Assembly: GCF_000814475.1 (NCBI RefSeq)
Contig: NZ_JSVC01000019.1
Span: 62,001-126,000, forward strand
DNA length: 64,000 bases
Direction of reading: 5' to 3'
Origin: Flavihumibacter solisilvae
GTDB lineage: Bacteria; Bacteroidota; Bacteroidia; Chitinophagales; Chitinophagaceae
Shown here: positions 9,061 to 17,925 of the stretch, piece by piece
How positions within the stretch are numbered: position 1 is the stretch's first letter
How the letters are laid out: every line of letters starts with the position of its first letter
The notes under the pieces: generated by a model
Databases searched by the model: none
Told to the model about the DNA's origin: nothing
Seen by the model: only the letters and a program-made list of their open reading frames with translations
Translations under genes and position numbers: made by a program

Positions 9061-9786
9061 TTAAATCTGTGTCTTCAACAGGGTTAATTCTTTAAGCGAA
9101 ATACGGCCTTCATAAATCGCTTTACCTACAATTACACCAGAACACCCGGTTTCTGCAAGACGATAAAGGTCGTCAACATTGCTGACTCCGCCGCTGGCTA
9201 TGAAATGCAGGCCGGGAAATTCTTTCAGTATATTTTTATAAAGGTCAAGCGATGGTCCTTCAAGCTTGCCATCTTTGCTTACATCGGTGCAAAATATTTG
9301 CTCCACACCATGTTCCAGGTATTTTCGGATGAAGTCATAAACCCAAACGTCTGTCGTTTCCAACCAGCCGCTTATGGCAATCTTTTCATCTTTCACATCT
9401 GCGCCAAGAAGAAATTTATCAGCACCATATTTTTCCAGCCACGATACAAAAACCGCTTCTGATTTTACCGCCAGGCTCCCAATAGTGGCCATTGCTGCGC
9501 CGGAGTTCAGCACAATATCCAGGTCAGCTTCCTGCTTGATGCCACCGCCAAAATCGATTACAAGTGAAGTTTTTCCCGCTATCTTTTCCAGTATCTTCCA
9601 GTTCTTCACGGCTCCTGCCTTAGCTCCGTCAAGATCCACGAGGTGCAGCCTGCTGAGACCCGCATCTTCAAATTGTTTAGCGACTTCGAGCGGGTTTTCG
9701 TTGTAAATGGTTTTTTGGGAATAGTCCCCCTGCGTGAGCCGCACGCATTTTCCATCAATTATATCTATCGCGGGAATAATTACCAT
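9061..9786 (-). CDS. hisA: Phosphoribosylformimino-5-aminoimidazole carboxamide ribotide isomerase HisA
   Basis: 241 residues from [20 protein letters not shown], the canonical HisA start (catalytic Asp8 in AIDIIDG). A second catalytic Asp is in [15 protein letters not shown], and the phosphate-binding [10 protein letters not shown] and [11 protein letters not shown] follow. The frame is open further upstream, but those residues do not resemble HisA and would overlap the preceding GNAT gene; with the chosen start the two are separated by a single base. HisA performs the Amadori isomerisation before HisF/HisH. Confidence 0.97.
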   Translation of the reverse strand: MVIIPAIDIIDGKCVRLTQGDYSQKTIYNENPLEVAKQFEDAGLSRLHLVDLDGAKAGAVKNWKILEKIAGKTSLVIDFGGGIKQEADLDIVLNSGAAMATIGSLAVKSEAVFVSWLEKYGADKFLLGADVKDEKIAISGWLETTDVWVYDFIRKYLEHGVEQIFCTDVSKDGKLEGPSLDLYKNILKEFPGLHFIASGGVSNVDDLYRLAETGCSGVIVGKAIYEGRISLKELTLLKTQI

Positions 9787-9787
9787 C

Positions 9788-10219
9788 CTATATTTTTTTT
9801 GCCATTTTCGTATAAGTAATTCCGTTATCCTGCCATGTTTCGCCTTCCGGCTCCAGGCCATAGCGGCGGTATAGTTCGATTGCCTCCTCCCGGGCATTGC
9901 ACCAGATGCGTTTCAGGCCCTTTTCGGTGGCATAATCAATTACTTTTTCAAGCAGCCGGCCACCATAACCTTTGCCCTGTTCATCTTTCAGTGTCGCAAA
10001 TTTCCTGAACTGCAGTTCATTTTCCTTTTCGAAAAGGGATATTACGCTAACCAGTTTGTCATTCACGCACCAGCCCCAGTGTATAGCATCCTCATCCTGT
10101 GGTAATTCAACAAAAGAAATATCCCTGTCAGGATACAGTACTTCGTGCCTGATCCGGTAAACCTCCTGGAGAGAGGGAAACATGACCGTTTCACCCGGCG
10201 GGGTTTCAGCTTCTTTCAA
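9788..10219 (-). CDS. GNAT-family N-acetyltransferase inside the his cluster
   Basis: 143 residues with a single GNAT domain: [11 protein letters not shown] at the N-terminus, [22 protein letters not shown] (acetyl-CoA pyrophosphate loop QGKGYGG) and [15 protein letters not shown] at the end. The TTG at 10219 overlaps the stop of the PLP decarboxylase gene (TTGA), which suggests translational coupling; an ATG at 10183 would remove 12 residues and part of the first strand. The substrate is unknown. Its position, wedged between a PLP decarboxylase and hisA, hints at modification of an amine or amino acid made by its neighbour, but this is inference only. Confidence 0.85.
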   Translation of the reverse strand: MKEAETPPGETVMFPSLQEVYRIRHEVLYPDRDISFVELPQDEDAIHWGWCVNDKLVSVISLFEKENELQFRKFATLKDEQGKGYGGRLLEKVIDYATEKGLKRIWCNAREEAIELYRRYGLEPEGETWQDNGITYTKMAKKI

Positions 10220-11649
10220 TTTCGGATGTTTTTAGTTTTTGCTTTCAGGAATGATTCCGCTACTTCCTTCATATCATTCAATACCTGTTCCACATCCAGT
10301 TCAGAAGTGCGGTAATTCACGAAAGCAGCACGGATACAGGCCCTTCCGAGATATGTCGAAGGTGTCATAAACACAGTGCCTTTTTTATGTAGTTCCCTCA
10401 GGAAGCCCGTAATATTCAATTCCCCTGCATGATCAGGGTGAATGTTGAAGCAAACGGTATTCAGCCGCACCGGTGCTACCAGTTCAAAGTAGCCCGATTC
10501 CACCAGTCCTTCTGCGAGCAGGTTTGCCAGCCTGATATCATTCTCAACCAGCCACCGGTAACCTTCCTTACCATAAGCCATTAGTGTGAACCACACAGTT
10601 AACGCCCTGAACCGCCGGGAATTTTCCGGCACAAAATTCAGGAAACTGAAATTTTCCGATAAGATGCCCAGGTATGGTGCGGATGAATTATGGAAAGTTT
10701 GTGTCTGCAGTTCTGCATGTTCCTTGCGGGTCAGGATGATTGCATTGTCATAAGGAACGTTTAACCATTTATGGAAGTCGACCGTGATGCTGTCTGCATG
10801 CTCCCAGCCGTGCACAAGCTGTGCATGACCGGTGGTACAGGCTGCAAATGCGCCAAATGCGGCATCAACATGCAGCCAGCAGTTATATTTCCGTTTCAGC
10901 AATGCAAGTTTAGCGATGTCATCAAAGTCCACGCTGTTCACGGTTCCGGCACTTGCAAGTAATATAAATGGTTCCTCGCCGTTTTCATCCAGCACTTGTT
11001 GCAGTGCGTCAATATCCATTGCTTCCCTGTCCGGCAGGCATGGAATGGCGATGGTGTTATTGCTCCCGATGCCAAGCATGGCAAGTGCTTTAAGGGAGCT
11101 GGAGTGAGCCATTGCCGTATAAATTTTGATATTGCTGCGCAAACCTTCGCGCGCTACATCCACGCCTAATTGCTTCCCGTGCCATTGCCTGGCAACTGCA
11201 AGACCGGAAAAGTTTGACATTGTTGCCCCGGTTACAAATCCACCATTAAAATCGTGGGGCAGGCGGAGCAGATCAAGTACCATTTTAACTGTCTGGAGCT
11301 CCAGCAGGGCAGAGCAATCGCCAGGACCGCCGACACTCTGGCTGTTCTGATCAAACACACTTACGAGCCAGTCTGCGGCAATTGCGGCGGGCGTAGTACC
11401 GCCGGTCACGAATCCCCAGTACCGCGGGCCGGATGATGCTACGATATGAGGCAGGAAAATCTCATCAAAAACATTCTGCGTAGCGTGTGCTCCCATCCCC
11501 TCATCGGGAAGTGCCGGCCAGTTTACTACAGGCGCCGGGGCTGTGGACTGGTGCGAGTTCAGATGCTCGAGGTATTCGATACTCATCTGCCACACACCTG
11601 CAAGCAGCTCAGGCAATTGATCAATGTCGTCTTTTAGTACAGTATACAT
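10216..11649 (-). CDS. PLP-dependent group II decarboxylase-family protein
   Basis: 477 residues of the aromatic-L-amino-acid / glutamate / aspartate decarboxylase family. Landmarks are the N-terminal HPHF-like region with GPRYWGFVTGG, FVTGATMSNFSGL, AHSSSLKAL (His182 stacks on PLP), HVDAAFGAF (Asp262 binds the pyridine nitrogen) and DFHKWLNVPYD with the Schiff-base Lys294. The product could be an amine, but substrate choice (His, Trp, Tyr, Asp, Glu, cysteate) cannot be read from the sequence. It sits between hisH and hisA on the same strand, 12 nt after hisH, so it is expressed with amino-acid biosynthesis. Confidence 0.88.
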   Translation of the reverse strand: MYTVLKDDIDQLPELLAGVWQMSIEYLEHLNSHQSTAPAPVVNWPALPDEGMGAHATQNVFDEIFLPHIVASSGPRYWGFVTGGTTPAAIAADWLVSVFDQNSQSVGGPGDCSALLELQTVKMVLDLLRLPHDFNGGFVTGATMSNFSGLAVARQWHGKQLGVDVAREGLRSNIKIYTAMAHSSSLKALAMLGIGSNNTIAIPCLPDREAMDIDALQQVLDENGEEPFILLASAGTVNSVDFDDIAKLALLKRKYNCWLHVDAAFGAFAACTTGHAQLVHGWEHADSITVDFHKWLNVPYDNAIILTRKEHAELQTQTFHNSSAPYLGILSENFSFLNFVPENSRRFRALTVWFTLMAYGKEGYRWLVENDIRLANLLAEGLVESGYFELVAPVRLNTVCFNIHPDHAGELNITGFLRELHKKGTVFMTPSTYLGRACIRAAFVNYRTSELDVEQVLNDMKEVAESFLKAKTKNIRN

Positions 11650-11661
11650 AACATGAATTGA

Positions 11662-12252
11662 TCAGAGTGCGAGAAAGTTCCGAAGAATCTGTTCTCCTGT
11701 TGCTGCGGATTTTTCCGGGTGAAACTGTACACCATAAAAATTCCCTGACTGCAATGCCGAACTGTACTCCTCAACATAATCTGTAACCGCTATGGTGTGT
11801 TCCCCCAGCGCCGCATAATATCCGTGTACAAAATAACAATAAGAGTCGTTGGATATATTGTTAAATAACGGTGATTTTAGCTGTGAAATATTATTCCAGC
11901 CAATTTGCGGCACTTTCTCCTTCCCGGTTCCGGGGCGGAATTGCCTGACCTTTTCATTAAAAATCCCCAGGCATTCGGTGTTATTTTCTTCTGAACTGGC
12001 ACACATCAGTTGCATACCGAGGCAGATACCCAATACAGGCTGCTTCAGATCCACGATTACCTTGTCGAGACCTTTTTCCCTCAGGTAGCGCATGGCACTG
12101 CTGGCCTCACCTACGCCCGGGAAAATAACTTTGTCAGCGGATCGCAATAGTCCGGGGTCATCCGTAACTGTCGCTGTGGCCCCGATCCTTTCCAGTGCAT
12201 ACAGGACACTCTGAACATTTCCTGCGTTATATTGAACAATAGCTATCGACAT
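11662..12252 (-). CDS. hisH: Imidazole glycerol phosphate synthase, glutaminase subunit HisH
   Basis: 196 residues, class-I glutamine amidotransferase. The start MSIAIVQYNAGNVQSV is canonical; an upstream in-frame extension lies in the intergenic spacer and is not used. The nucleophile Cys77 is in GICLGMQLM, and the His/Glu pair is in VQFHPEKS near the C-terminus. HisH supplies ammonia to HisF. It starts 23 nt after the trpA stop with no terminator or clear promoter between, which makes it the first his gene downstream of the trp operon. Confidence 0.96.
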   Translation of the reverse strand: MSIAIVQYNAGNVQSVLYALERIGATATVTDDPGLLRSADKVIFPGVGEASSAMRYLREKGLDKVIVDLKQPVLGICLGMQLMCASSEENNTECLGIFNEKVRQFRPGTGKEKVPQIGWNNISQLKSPLFNNISNDSYCYFVHGYYAALGEHTIAVTDYVEEYSSALQSGNFYGVQFHPEKSAATGEQILRNFLAL

Positions 12253-12275
12253 AATGAGAAGATGTAAATAAAAAA

Positions 12276-13058
12276 TCAATCCGTTTGTTTCACCAGGATG
12301 GAATCCAGGAAGGACTTTGTACTTGTCCTTACATCATCCGCCCCTTCAAGTGCTTTTATATAGGCAGACCCAATGATAGCTCCATTCGCATATTTCCCCG
12401 CTGTTTCGAATGACTGCCGGTCCTTAATCCCAAAACCTACCAGCACGGGATTTTTCAGGCCATAACCTTTCAGTCTTTGCAGGTAGCGGCTGACATCTTC
12501 CATCTGTTTGTCACTCCCCGTCGTGGAAGATGAAGAGACAGCGTAAAGGAATCCACTGCTCAACTGGTCCAGCTTCCTAATGCGCTCTTCAGATGTTTCC
12601 GGCGTTACGAGGAATATAAAGTCAAGCCCGTATTTACTGACCACCGCGCCATACTCATGTTCAAACTCATAACCGGGAAGGTCGGGCAAAATCAGCCCGC
12701 TGATCCCAGCCCGGGCTGCGTCGGAGCAAAATCTTTCAAAACCATATTGTAGCACCGGGTTCATATATCCCATCAGTATAACAGGGATATATATCCGGTC
12801 TTTCATCTCAGCCAGTTGCTCAAACAGCCTGCTTATGCTCATTCCGTTCAATAGCGCAATACTGCTGCTGGCCTGGATTACCGGCCCATCAGCCAGGGGG
12901 TCGCTGTAAGGCATCCCAAGTTCGATTATATCAGCACCATTCTCCTGTAATGCTTCCATTACTTCCATGGTACTTTCTGCACCCGGATAACCTGCGGTGC
13001 AATACACATTCAGGACACCGCTCTGTTTACGGTCAAAGAGATCTTTTAGTTTGCTCAT
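12276..13058 (-). CDS. trpA: Tryptophan synthase alpha chain
   Basis: A 260-residue TIM barrel. VYCTAGYPG, ADIIELGMPYSDPLADGPVIQ (catalytic Glu, and Asp in YSDP), LPDLPGYE and GFGIKDRQSF are the expected TrpA segments. TrpA cleaves indole-3-glycerol phosphate to indole, which is channelled to TrpB. It follows trpB by 23 nt and is the last trp gene of the operon. Full length. Confidence 0.97.
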   Translation of the reverse strand: MSKLKDLFDRKQSGVLNVYCTAGYPGAESTMEVMEALQENGADIIELGMPYSDPLADGPVIQASSSIALLNGMSISRLFEQLAEMKDRIYIPVILMGYMNPVLQYGFERFCSDAARAGISGLILPDLPGYEFEHEYGAVVSKYGLDFIFLVTPETSEERIRKLDQLSSGFLYAVSSSSTTGSDKQMEDVSRYLQRLKGYGLKNPVLVGFGIKDRQSFETAGKYANGAIIGSAYIKALEGADDVRTSTKSFLDSILVKQTD

Positions 13059-13081
13059 AATTCAATTCCTAAATAAATTAA

Positions 13082-14287
13082 TTAGCTACCTGTCATATCC
13101 ATTTGCTTCATGTAGGTGGCAAGGTCCTTGTCGCCCCTTCCGCTGAGGCAGATCACAACCTGGTCAGATTCCGTAAGTGACAACTGGTCTATCGCGGCGA
13201 AGGCATGTGCGGTTTCCAGTGCGGGAATGATTCCCTCGAGTTTGGCTACTTCAAAAGCAGACCGGATCGCCTCTTCATCAGTGGCGCTGAGGAATTTACC
13301 ACGGCCGCTTTTAAAAAGATTTGCATGAAGAGGACCAATACCGGGATAGTCGAGACCTGCAGAAATACTGTGAGGCTCTACAACCTGGCCATCGTCAGTT
13401 TGCATCAGCAGGCTTTTACTTCCATGCAGGATACCCGGACGACCGAGCGCAGTGGTAGCAGCAGTCATACCACTGTTTATTCCAAGGCCGGCGGCCTCAA
13501 CAGCTACCAATTCAACACCAGGTTCATCGAGGAAATGGTAGAAAGCCCCCGCGGCATTACTGCCACCACCTACACAGGCCACGACATGTGTCGGCAATTC
13601 ACTTCCGGTCTTCTCCTTCAGCTGCCACCTGGTTTCCTCGCTGATCACACTCTGCAGCCTGGCAACCATGTCGGGGTAAGGATGAGGGCCAACCACGCTT
13701 CCGATGATATAATGTGTGTCCGTCGGGTTATTGATCCAGTCGCGGATGGCTTCATTGGTAGCATCTTTCAGGGTCTTGCTTCCGCTGGTTGCCGGGATTA
13801 CTTTTGCACCCAGCATCCGCATGCGGGCGACATTGGGCGCCTGGCGTTCAATATCCTTCTCTCCCATATATACTATGCAGGAAAGTCCCATCAGCGCACA
13901 AACCGTTGCTGTTGCAACACCATGCTGACCGGCACCGGTCTCTGCAATGATGCGTTGCTTACCGAGCCTTTGTGCAAGCAGGATCTGCCCGATGGTATTG
14001 TTGATCTTATGCGCGCCGGTATGACACAGATCTTCGCGCTTGAGATAGATATTGGTCTGGAATCGCTGGCTTAATCTTTTCGCAAAATATAAGGGCGTCG
14101 GACGACCGACATAATCACGCAAAAGATCCCGGAACGCTCGCTGAAAGCCCGGTTCGTCGAGGATCTCAAGGTATCGCAATTGTAATTCTTCCACATTAGG
14201 ATACAGCATTTCGGGGATGTAAGCGCCACCGAAATCACCATAATATCCCTGCGCCGTCGGTAGCCGGAAACTTGAATTGCCTTGCAT
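13082..14287 (-). CDS. trpB: Tryptophan synthase beta chain
   Basis: 401 residues of PLP fold type II. It opens with GYYGDFGGAYIPEML, has KREDLCHTGAHKINN (the Lys in AHKINN binds PLP; the Glu/Asp of the RED segment is nearby), AETGAGQHGVATAT and the phosphate loop CVGGGSNAAG. It condenses indole with serine to form tryptophan. This is the TrpB1-type length and motif set that normally pairs with TrpA. It follows the GNAT gene by 3 nt. Confidence 0.98.
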   Translation of the reverse strand: MQGNSSFRLPTAQGYYGDFGGAYIPEMLYPNVEELQLRYLEILDEPGFQRAFRDLLRDYVGRPTPLYFAKRLSQRFQTNIYLKREDLCHTGAHKINNTIGQILLAQRLGKQRIIAETGAGQHGVATATVCALMGLSCIVYMGEKDIERQAPNVARMRMLGAKVIPATSGSKTLKDATNEAIRDWINNPTDTHYIIGSVVGPHPYPDMVARLQSVISEETRWQLKEKTGSELPTHVVACVGGGSNAAGAFYHFLDEPGVELVAVEAAGLGINSGMTAATTALGRPGILHGSKSLLMQTDDGQVVEPHSISAGLDYPGIGPLHANLFKSGRGKFLSATDEEAIRSAFEVAKLEGIIPALETAHAFAAIDQLSLTESDQVVICLSGRGDKDLATYMKQMDMTGS

Positions 14288-14290
14288 AAT

Positions 14291-14809
14291 TTATTGTTTC
14301 AATTTATCAGTTTGGGGAATGATCAGCTGCAAAAACTTAAGGTCGAGCCAGCGGTCGAACTTAAACCCTACCTGCCGGAAATGAGCCACTTCTTCGAACC
14401 CGAAGTATTGGTGCAGCCTGATACTTGCATCGTTGCTGGCATCAATACCTGCAACGATCGTATGAAGGTTCAAATGCCGTGCCGCCTGGATCAGGGGTGG
14501 CATCAACAGTTTACCAATTCCTTTTCCGCGCTGATCAGAAGCTACATACACTGAATTCTCGACTGTGTATTTGTAAGCGGCCCAGGCCCTGAATGGCCCG
14601 ATGGAACTGAACCCTACAATCTTGTCCGCCTCTTCGGCAACAAAAACCGGGAATCCCTGTTCCTGTTTTGTTTCAAACCATTTGCGGCGCATTTCAAGGG
14701 TATGCGGATCATAGTCGTATACCGCGGTGGTATTGGCAATGATCTCGTTATAAATCCCGAGTAACTGGGGCAGATCCTGCTCCGCTGCGTTCCTGATTTT
14801 TATTTCCAT
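14291..14809 (-). CDS. GNAT N-acetyltransferase (phosphinothricin-acetyltransferase-like) inside the trp operon
   Basis: 172 residues: IRNAAEQDLPQLLGIYNEII, then TTAVYDYDPHT, VGFSSIGPFRAW, NSVYVASDQRGKGIGKLLM (acetyl-CoA loop) and HQYFGFEEVAHFRQVGFKFDRWLDL. The final GFKFDRW.D pattern is characteristic of the Pat/Bar/YncA subgroup, which acetylates phosphinothricin, methionine sulfoximine/sulfone or similar amino-acid analogues. It is separated by no bases from trpF and by 3 nt from trpB, so it is almost certainly translated as part of the trp operon. Its role there is unknown. Confidence 0.87.
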   Translation of the reverse strand: MEIKIRNAAEQDLPQLLGIYNEIIANTTAVYDYDPHTLEMRRKWFETKQEQGFPVFVAEEADKIVGFSSIGPFRAWAAYKYTVENSVYVASDQRGKGIGKLLMPPLIQAARHLNLHTIVAGIDASNDASIRLHQYFGFEEVAHFRQVGFKFDRWLDLKFLQLIIPQTDKLKQ

Positions 14810-15445
14810 TTATTGTCCGTTAAGCCGGGTGATGAATTGTTTTACCTGCTTAAGATCTTTTACACCCGGACTGGATTCAAACCTGCTGTTTATGTCGATC
14901 GCGAATAACCCGTTGGCCTCCGGCTGCTTTTCGAATTCCTTTAAGGCAGTATCATCACCGGGTTCGATTCCGCCACTCAGAAAAAACGGTTTGCCGATAT
15001 TCTGGCCCTTCAGAAGCTGCCAGTCAAACTTCTTTCCTGTACCTCCATAACCAACTCCCATTGTATCAAACAGGAACATATCACACACTTCCATATAAGG
15101 TTTCACCATCCATTCAATACTATCGTTATCGCTTAACCGAAAAGCTTTAACCACCGATACATAATCTGCTATCCGTTCGCAGTATTTCGGAGTTTCATCA
15201 CCGTGCAGCTGAACCATGTGCAGCCTGCATTCATCCACCATCTGTAAAACCTCATCTGCACCTGCATTCACGAACACACCGACCTTATTGATATTGTTCT
15301 CCTTTTTCAGCTGCGATGTATTCAGGTACCGTAATACATAGCGTGGACTTTTCGGGTAGAAGATAAATCCTGCGAAAGTGGCTCCCAGTTCTTCCAGTTT
15401 TTCCACCTGGTCCATCTGGGTCATACCGCAAACTTTTACTCTCAT
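14810..15445 (-). CDS. trpF: Phosphoribosylanthranilate isomerase
   Basis: A 211-residue TIM barrel: VKVCGMTQMDQV (catalytic Cys in KVCGM), FYPKSPRYV, VGVFVNA, VQLHGDE, FDTMGVGYGGTGKKFDW (catalytic Asp) and PFFLSGGIEPGD. It makes CdRP from PRA, step 3 of tryptophan synthesis. An 83-nt spacer with an inverted repeat separates it from trpC upstream; the next gene (GNAT) abuts directly. Confidence 0.97.
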   Translation of the reverse strand: MRVKVCGMTQMDQVEKLEELGATFAGFIFYPKSPRYVLRYLNTSQLKKENNINKVGVFVNAGADEVLQMVDECRLHMVQLHGDETPKYCERIADYVSVVKAFRLSDNDSIEWMVKPYMEVCDMFLFDTMGVGYGGTGKKFDWQLLKGQNIGKPFFLSGGIEPGDDTALKEFEKQPEANGLFAIDINSRFESSPGVKDLKQVKQFITRLNGQ

Positions 15446-15503
15446 AAAGATCTCGGGCTTTTAAGTGTTAATGATGATGGCGCAATCGTAGGTCTGTCAC
15501 GTA

Positions 15504-15525
15504 CCGGTCATTGTCAGCTGACCGG
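15504..15525. repeat. Inverted repeat in the trpC-trpF spacer
   Basis: A perfect 7-bp inverted repeat, CCGGTCA (15504-15510) and TGACCGG (15519-15525), around an 8-nt loop, sits directly after the trpC stop in the largest spacer inside the trp operon (83 nt). There is no following U-tract, so it is not a standard terminator. It may be an mRNA processing or stability hairpin. Confidence 0.5.
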
Positions 15526-15528
15526 GAG

Positions 15529-16320
15529 TCAGGCAAGTGCCTTTTTCATTGACGAAACAAATTGGCGGAAAGCCTCTCCCGGATCCGGGGAACGCATGAA
15601 ATGCTCACCCACCAGGAAGCCCCTGTAACCATGATCCCTGAAGATCCTGATCTGTTCAATGTCGTCAATCCCGCTTTCCGCAACTTTTATCGTTGAAGCC
15701 GGGAGTTTGCCTGCGAGTGCCAGGCTCCTGCCGGTATCAACGGTAAAGGTCTTTAAATTCCGGTTATTGATCCCCACAATGGGTGTAAATTCACTTACAT
15801 GCTGCAGCTCATCCTCATCATGCAGTTCGAGCAGCACTTCCAAACCCAGATCATTAGCCGCTTTAGCCAGCTGTTGCGTCCGTTCGGGCGACAGGCAGGC
15901 GGCAATGAGAAGAATCACATCGGCTCCCATCGCACGTGCTTCCGTCAGCTGGTATTCATCGATGATAAAGTCTTTCCTGAGGATCGGTACCTGGTTGATC
16001 CGCGCAGCTTCAAGGTCTGCGGTGCTCCCGCCAAAAAAATGCTCATCTGTTAAAACGGAAAGTGCAGCTGCGCCGTTCTGCGCATAGGCTGATGTCACCT
16101 GTACTACATCAGCTGTGGCATTGATAACTCCTTTTGACGGAGATCTGCGTTTAAATTCCGCTATAATCCCTGTCAGCTGATCATCCAGGAGGAAAGCGGA
16201 AAGAGATAATGGCTTCCTGACAAAGGCCGGCGACTGCTCCAGTTTTTTAATCGGGCAGGCGGACTTCCTTTCCTCCACTTCCAGTCTTTTGCGTGCAATG
16301 ATGGTATCGAGAATATTCAT
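15529..16320 (-). CDS. trpC: Indole-3-glycerol phosphate synthase
   Basis: 263 residues. IIARKRLEVEERK at the start, IIAEFKRRSPSKGVIN (catalytic Lys region), YAQNGAAALSVLTDEHFFGGS, ILRKDFIIDEYQ (catalytic Lys), EVLLELHDEDEL, VGINNRNLKTF and VAESGIDD are the known TrpC segments in order. It converts CdRP to IGP. It starts 12 nt after trpD. Confidence 0.97.
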   Translation of the reverse strand: MNILDTIIARKRLEVEERKSACPIKKLEQSPAFVRKPLSLSAFLLDDQLTGIIAEFKRRSPSKGVINATADVVQVTSAYAQNGAAALSVLTDEHFFGGSTADLEAARINQVPILRKDFIIDEYQLTEARAMGADVILLIAACLSPERTQQLAKAANDLGLEVLLELHDEDELQHVSEFTPIVGINNRNLKTFTVDTGRSLALAGKLPASTIKVAESGIDDIEQIRIFRDHGYRGFLVGEHFMRSPDPGEAFRQFVSSMKKALA

Positions 16321-16332
16321 TTTCCCTGTTTC

Positions 16333-17325
16333 TTATTGTAATGCGATCAGATTATCGAGGCTTTGTTTCGCTTTCCCGCTTTCCAGGCTGTCCACTGCTG
16401 CCAGGTAAGCATCCTCATATGAAGCATATCGTTTTGTGCTGAAGAGGGCCATTGCCGCATTGGCTATCACCACTGCATTCTGCGCCCATGTACCGTTGCC
16501 TTCCAGGATTCTCCTGAAGAGCTTTGCGGCTTCTTCGACGGTATTTCCACCGTAAATATCGGACTGTTGCACCATTCTCTTGCCCAGTTGCTGCGGAGTG
16601 AAAAGCTGTTCACCGTCATTCGTGATCACTTTGGTATCGGATGTCAGTGAAATTTCATCATATCCATCCAGGCTGTGAATAATAGTGAACTGGCCGCCTG
16701 TCTGCTGCAGCAGGTAATTATAGATCCGGGCCATTTCAAGGTTGTATACTCCAACGAGCTGGTAAGCAGGATCAGCAGGGTTCACCATCGGGCCAAGCAT
16801 ATTAAAAAAAGTACGCATCCCCAGGTTCTTACGGATATGACCAACCGCTTTCAATGCAGGGTGGAAAAGCGGGGCATGTAAGAAGCAGATATTTGCTTTA
16901 TCGATTTCTTTGCGAAGGGAATCATTTTCATTCTTGAACCTGTATCCCAGCTGCTCCATCACGTTTGACGCACCGCTTATGGAAGATGCACCATAGTTCC
17001 CATGCTTTGCCACTTTCTGTCCTGCCCCTGCCACGATAAAACAAGCCAGCGTGGAAATATTGAATGTGTTCTTTCCATCACCACCGGTTCCGACAATATC
17101 CAGCACTTTATCGCCATTGAGTTTTACCGGTACGCAAAGTTCGAGCAGGGCATCGCGGAATCCCTGCAACTCTTCAATGGTCACGCTGCGCATCAGGAAT
17201 ACGGTCATAAATGCCGTGATCTCATGTTCATTAAACTGCTGCCGCCCAATTCCCAGCAGCGCATCTTTAGCCATCTGCCTGCTAAGCGATTTATGTTCAA
17301 ATAAAAACTGTAAGATTTTTTTCAT
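16333..17325 (-). CDS. trpD: Anthranilate phosphoribosyltransferase
   Basis: 330 residues from MKKILQFLFEHKSL. KVLDIVGTGGDGKNTFNIST is the PRPP-binding glycine-rich loop; KHGNYGASSISGASNVMEQLG and ALKAVGHIRKNLGMRTFFNMLGPMVNP follow. A GTG at 17334 overlaps the trpG stop (GTGA) and could serve as a coupled start, adding three residues; the ATG at 17325 matches the usual family start and is preferred. It transfers PRPP to anthranilate. Confidence 0.96.
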   Translation of the reverse strand: MKKILQFLFEHKSLSRQMAKDALLGIGRQQFNEHEITAFMTVFLMRSVTIEELQGFRDALLELCVPVKLNGDKVLDIVGTGGDGKNTFNISTLACFIVAGAGQKVAKHGNYGASSISGASNVMEQLGYRFKNENDSLRKEIDKANICFLHAPLFHPALKAVGHIRKNLGMRTFFNMLGPMVNPADPAYQLVGVYNLEMARIYNYLLQQTGGQFTIIHSLDGYDEISLTSDTKVITNDGEQLFTPQQLGKRMVQQSDIYGGNTVEEAAKLFRRILEGNGTWAQNAVVIANAAMALFSTKRYASYEDAYLAAVDSLESGKAKQSLDNLIALQ

Positions 17326-17330
17326 GTTCT

Positions 17331-17915
17331 TCACTTAAGCTGTAACCAGTTACGCAATATTTTTTCGCCGTCGGGTGTAAGGACACTTTCCGGATGGAAC
17401 TGAACGCCCTGTACATCATATGTTTTATGACGCATAGCCATGATCTGGCCATTCGCGTCCACGGCTGTCACTTCAAGTTCTTCAGGTAAATTGTCAGCGT
17501 TCACCACCCAGGAGTGGTATCGCCCGACTTCAATTGTCTGCGGAAGACCGTCAAACAGGTCATTCGAAGTTTTTTTGCGCTCCTGCCCCACTTCAATGGG
17601 TGTTGCCACACCATGGTAAACATCTGCAAGGTTCAGCAGTTGCCCGCCGAAGGCTTCGCCGATCGCCTGGTGTCCCAGGCAAACGCCAAGGATTGATTTG
17701 GTGGAAGCGTAGCGGCGGATTAGCGGAAGCAGCAAACCCGCTTCCTCGGGAATACCCGGACCTGGAGAAAGTATTATGCGGTCGAACCGGTCCACCTCAT
17801 CGAGTGAGATCTGGTCATTCCGGTATACCTCAACTTTTTCCTTAGTGATCTTTTCAACGAGGTGCACCAGGTTGTAGGTAAATGAATCGTAGTTATCAAA
17901 AACGAGGATCTTCAT
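17331..17915 (-). CDS. trpG: Anthranilate synthase component II (glutamine amidotransferase)
   Basis: 194 residues. ILVFDNYDSFTYNLVHLVE is the canonical TrpG/PabA start. It has RIILSPGPGIPEEAG, the nucleophile in LGVCLGHQAIGEAFGG, RYHSWVV, and the His/Glu dyad in VQFHPESVLT. It gives ammonia to TrpE. No separate pabA is in view, so it may also serve folate synthesis, as in other bacteria with a single amphibolic subunit; that is inference. It starts 10 nt after trpE. Confidence 0.96.
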   Translation of the reverse strand: MKILVFDNYDSFTYNLVHLVEKITKEKVEVYRNDQISLDEVDRFDRIILSPGPGIPEEAGLLLPLIRRYASTKSILGVCLGHQAIGEAFGGQLLNLADVYHGVATPIEVGQERKKTSNDLFDGLPQTIEVGRYHSWVVNADNLPEELEVTAVDANGQIMAMRHKTYDVQGVQFHPESVLTPDGEKILRNWLQLK

Positions 17916-17925
17916 AAGGCGTTAT

